This document shows, in pieces, positions 42,883-44,830 of a stretch of 44,830 bases of DNA. Source of the DNA: Candidatus Rubneribacter avistercoris (GTDB lineage: Bacteria; Actinomycetota; Coriobacteriia; Coriobacteriales; Eggerthellaceae). Numbering within the stretch: position 1 is the stretch's first letter; every line of letters begins with the position of its first letter. The stretch covers positions 1 to 44,830 of the forward strand of contig DXCU01000068.1 in assembly GCA_019115845.1 (NCBI GenBank). The letters run 5' to 3'. The notes beneath the pieces were generated by a model. That model was given only the letters and a program-made list of their open reading frames with translations. It was not told the DNA's origin and ran no database searches. A program made the translations under genes and the position numbers.

Positions 42883-42924
42883 GATTGCCACCCGGCCCCT
42901 TCACGACATCTGCATAGAGGCTGG

Positions 42925-42953
42925 TTGCGCGCCATAGTGCGAATGGGTAGAAT
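42925..42953 (+). promoter_or_regulatory. spoVS promoter
   Basis: TTGCGC (42925-42930) and TAGAAT (42948-42953) with a 17-base spacer lie in the 152-base gap before spoVS. The leader is about 75 bases, so spoVS-miaB can be expressed independently of rny. Confidence 0.6.
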
Positions 42954-43034
42954 GATGGGGCACCTGGGTGCGGTCCATGGACGCACAGGCGTCGAAGCAA
43001 ACGCACATGCAACGAAACACGAAAAAGGACATGC

Positions 43035-43379
43035 ATGCCCACAACTGAGCACACTTCGGACATCGGCTGCCTGAAGGTATCGTCAAAATCCTCCCCGGCT
43101 TCCGTGGCGGGCGCCATCGCCGGCATGGTGAAAGACGGCGTCTGCGTGGAGATACAGGCCGTCGGCGCGGGTGCGGTGAACCAGGCCGTCAAGGCCATCG
43201 CCATCTCGCGCGGCTTCCTGTCTCCCATAGGCATCGAAATAGCCTGCGTGCCGTCGTTCGCGGACATCGTCATCGACGGCGAGTACCGCACGGCCATCCG
43301 GTTCACGATAGATCCCCGCTACCTGCGCGGCGTCAGCGTCTCCGAATCCGCCGGCCGCATCGCTCCGACCGACCGCTAG
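43035..43379 (+). CDS. spoVS: SpoVS-family protein (Alba-like)
   Basis: This small protein of 114 residues has the stage V sporulation protein S fold, an Alba-like nucleic-acid-binding module. The core is LKVSSKSSPASVAGAIAGMV, then EIQAVGAGAVNQAVKAIAI, FLSPIGIEIACVPSFADI and TAIRFTIDPR, colinear with B. subtilis SpoVS over about 85 residues, with short extensions at both ends. AAAAGGA precedes ATG 43035. Members occur in many non-sporulating bacteria, where the role is unknown; RNA or DNA binding is likely by fold. miaB follows by 15 bases. Confidence 0.93.
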   Translation: MPTTEHTSDIGCLKVSSKSSPASVAGAIAGMVKDGVCVEIQAVGAGAVNQAVKAIAISRGFLSPIGIEIACVPSFADIVIDGEYRTAIRFTIDPRYLRGVSVSESAGRIAPTDR

Positions 43380-43394
43380 AGAACGCAGAGGACC

Positions 43395-44756
43395 ATGCAC
43401 ACCCCTTTCACGAACATGACGTTTTGCATCCGCACGTTCGGATGCCAGATGAACAAGCACGACTCCGAACGCATCGCCGGCATGCTGGAGGGCCTGGGGG
43501 CCCTGCCGGTCGAGACGATAGAGGACGCCGACGTTGTGGCGTTCATGACCTGCTGCGTGCGCGAGGCGGCCGACACGCGCCTGTACGGCCAGGTGGCTTC
43601 GCTCAAAAACGTGCCCCTGCGCGCGGGTTCGCCCCTTTCGAAGCGCATCGTGGCCGTGGGCGGCTGCATCGGGCAGCGCGACGGGGAGAAGCTCGTCGAG
43701 GAGCTGAGGCACCTTGACGTGGTGTTCGGCACCCACAACCTGGCCTCCCTGCCGCGTTTGCTGGAGGCGGCCATTGCGGAGGGCGGGCATCAGGTGGAGG
43801 TGCTCGACGCCGCCTCGTCTTTTCCCACCGAGCTTCCCACGGCGCGCGAGCATCATTGGGCGGCGTGGCTGCCCATCACCATCGGCTGCAACAACTTCTG
43901 CTCCTACTGCATCGTGCCCTATGTGCGCGGCCGCGAGAAATCGAGGCCGCTTGAGGACATCGTCGCGGAGGCCGAGCGTTATGTGGCGGCCGGCGTGAAG
44001 GAGATCACGCTTTTGGGCCAGAACGTGAACTCTTACGGGCGCGATCTGTACGGGGCCCCGCGCTTCGCCGCTGTCCTCGACGCCTTGGACGCCACGGGCA
44101 TCGAGCGTTTGCGGTTCGCCACAAGCCACCCGAAGGACCTCACCGACGAGGTGATAGGGAAGTTCGGCACGCTGCGCTCGCTCATGCCGGCGCTGCACCT
44201 GCCTGTTCAGTCGGGTTCCGACACGGTGCTGGCCGCTATGAACCGCCGCTACACGCGCGCGCACTACCTGGGGCTTGTGCGGAAGCTGCGCGAGGCGTGT
44301 CCGGATGTCGCGCTGTCCACCGACGTCATCGTGGGCTTTCCCGGTGAGACGGCCAAGGACTTCGAGGACACGTGCCGCTTGATCGACGAAGTGGGCTACC
44401 ATCAGGTGTTCACGTTCATCTACTCCAAGCGCGAGGGCACGCCGGCTGCCTCCATGGAGGATCAGACTCCGCACGAGGTGGTCCAGAGCCGGTTCGACCG
44501 CCTGGTCGACATGGTGCAGAAGCGTGCGTTCGAGGCGAACCAGCGCGACAAGGGGTCCATCGTCGACGTGCTGGTGGAGGGCGCCTCGAAGCGCGACGCC
44601 CTGCTGCTGTCCGGCAAAAGCCCCAAGAACCAGACTGTGCACGCCCCCCTTCCCGCCGGACGATCGGCCGAGGAGCTGGCGGGCAGCATCGTGCGCGTGC
44701 GGGTGGACGAGGCGAAGACCTGGTACCTTTCCGGCGAGGTTGTGGATGGTGCTTGA
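43395..44756 (+). CDS. miaB: tRNA-2-methylthio-N6-isopentenyladenosine synthase MiaB
   Basis: This radical SAM methylthiotransferase adds the 2-methylthio group to i6A37 in tRNA. The 453-residue protein opens TFCIRTFGCQMNKHDSERIAG, the MiaB-type GCQMN signature, has FMTCCVREAADTRLYG and GCIGQRDGE, the cluster motif CNNFCSYC near residues 166-173 followed by IVPYVRGREKSR, and a C-terminal TRAM domain. ATG 43395 has a weak GAGG site. The stop overlaps the start of miaA by about 11 bases, so the two tRNA-modifying steps are coupled. Confidence 0.96.
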   Translation: MHTPFTNMTFCIRTFGCQMNKHDSERIAGMLEGLGALPVETIEDADVVAFMTCCVREAADTRLYGQVASLKNVPLRAGSPLSKRIVAVGGCIGQRDGEKLVEELRHLDVVFGTHNLASLPRLLEAAIAEGGHQVEVLDAASSFPTELPTAREHHWAAWLPITIGCNNFCSYCIVPYVRGREKSRPLEDIVAEAERYVAAGVKEITLLGQNVNSYGRDLYGAPRFAAVLDALDATGIERLRFATSHPKDLTDEVIGKFGTLRSLMPALHLPVQSGSDTVLAAMNRRYTRAHYLGLVRKLREACPDVALSTDVIVGFPGETAKDFEDTCRLIDEVGYHQVFTFIYSKREGTPAASMEDQTPHEVVQSRFDRLVDMVQKRAFEANQRDKGSIVDVLVEGASKRDALLLSGKSPKNQTVHAPLPAGRSAEELAGSIVRVRVDEAKTWYLSGEVVDGA

Positions 44757-44830
44757 GCTGGGCTCGCCTGTCATCTGCGTCGTGGGGCCCACGGCTTCGG
44801 GGAAGACCGAGCTTGCGCAGGCCCTTGCCC
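44746..44830 (+). CDS. miaA: tRNA dimethylallyltransferase MiaA, 3' truncated by window edge
   Basis: The first 28 codons read MVLELGSPVICVVGPTASGK and then TELAQALA. The GPTASGKTELA P-loop is that of MiaA, which adds the isopentenyl group to A37 before MiaB acts. The ATG at 44746 lies inside the miaB 3' end; GTG 44749 is an alternative one codon later. The rest lies outside the window. Confidence 0.9.
   Translation, partial: MVLELGSPVICVVGPTASGKTELAQALA

Overview
The window is high-GC, densely coded chromosomal DNA from what is most likely an Eggerthellaceae/Coriobacteriia member (Eggerthella, Gordonibacter or a relative). The reasons are the Actinobacteria-like GC bias and codon use, a Tat-exported FAD-binding_2 oxidoreductase beside a LysR regulator, the lysine, RNase J, FtsK and RodZ gene order, a SpoVS protein and RNase Y in one chromosome arm, and a Gram-positive-type LexA box at recA. 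The genus is inference; I could not search a database. Most of the window is a housekeeping arm on the + strand. Only the FAD oxidoreductase, the C39-like peptidase and one very small peptide gene are on the - strand.

Layout. 1-5.6 kb: 3' part of lepA, a coupled small membrane protein, a nitroreductase, dus, a RelB/YafQ-type toxin-antitoxin pair in AT-rich DNA, and hemW. 5.7-10.9 kb (accessory): a membrane-tethered PstS-like protein, an orphan HigA-like antitoxin, an intergenic region that looks like a type I toxin-antitoxin locus (27-residue hydrophobic peptide plus a convergent small RNA), and a divergent FAD oxidoreductase/LysR pair around a perfect inverted repeat. 11-18.6 kb: CIRCE-hrcA-dnaJ, rsmE-mtaB, a decayed HepT-like gene, then phoH-ybeY-dgkA-era. 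18.7-24.3 kb: a zinc-ribbon/PASTA membrane protein, recO, a TSCPD protein, and a C39-like peptidase divergent from a VanRS-like two-component system. 24.4-34.9 kb: rpsO-pnp-dapB-dapA-rnj, then ftsK and a RodZ-like gene. 35-44.8 kb: yajQ, rimO, a pgsA-cinA fusion, recA-recX, rny, a GHKL ATPase of unknown role, spoVS, miaB and the start of miaA.

Themes. RNA processing and translation quality dominate: RNase J, PNPase, RNase Y, YbeY, PhoH, Era, RsmE, Dus, LepA, MiaA/MiaB, MtaB and RimO. DNA repair is represented by RecO, RecA and RecX, and envelope functions by FtsK, RodZ-like, PgsA, undecaprenol/diacylglycerol kinase and PASTA. Four intergenic gaps hold toxin-antitoxin material in different states of preservation: intact RelB/YafQ, orphan HigA, HepT remnant, and the type I-like locus. 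These gaps are less GC-rich than their neighbours and look like insertion points between core operons.

The best candidate for an undescribed system is the 7.34-7.66 kb locus. A 27-codon membrane peptide gene on the - strand has its own ribosome site, an extended -10 and a U-tailed terminator. Facing it is a short terminated + strand RNA whose 5' part repeats the DNA of the peptide mRNA leader, so the two RNAs can pair. Other leads are a PgsA-CinA fusion, a GHKL ATPase next to SpoVS, and two matching 11-bp-phased direct repeats flanking the VanRS-like operon and the peptidase gene.
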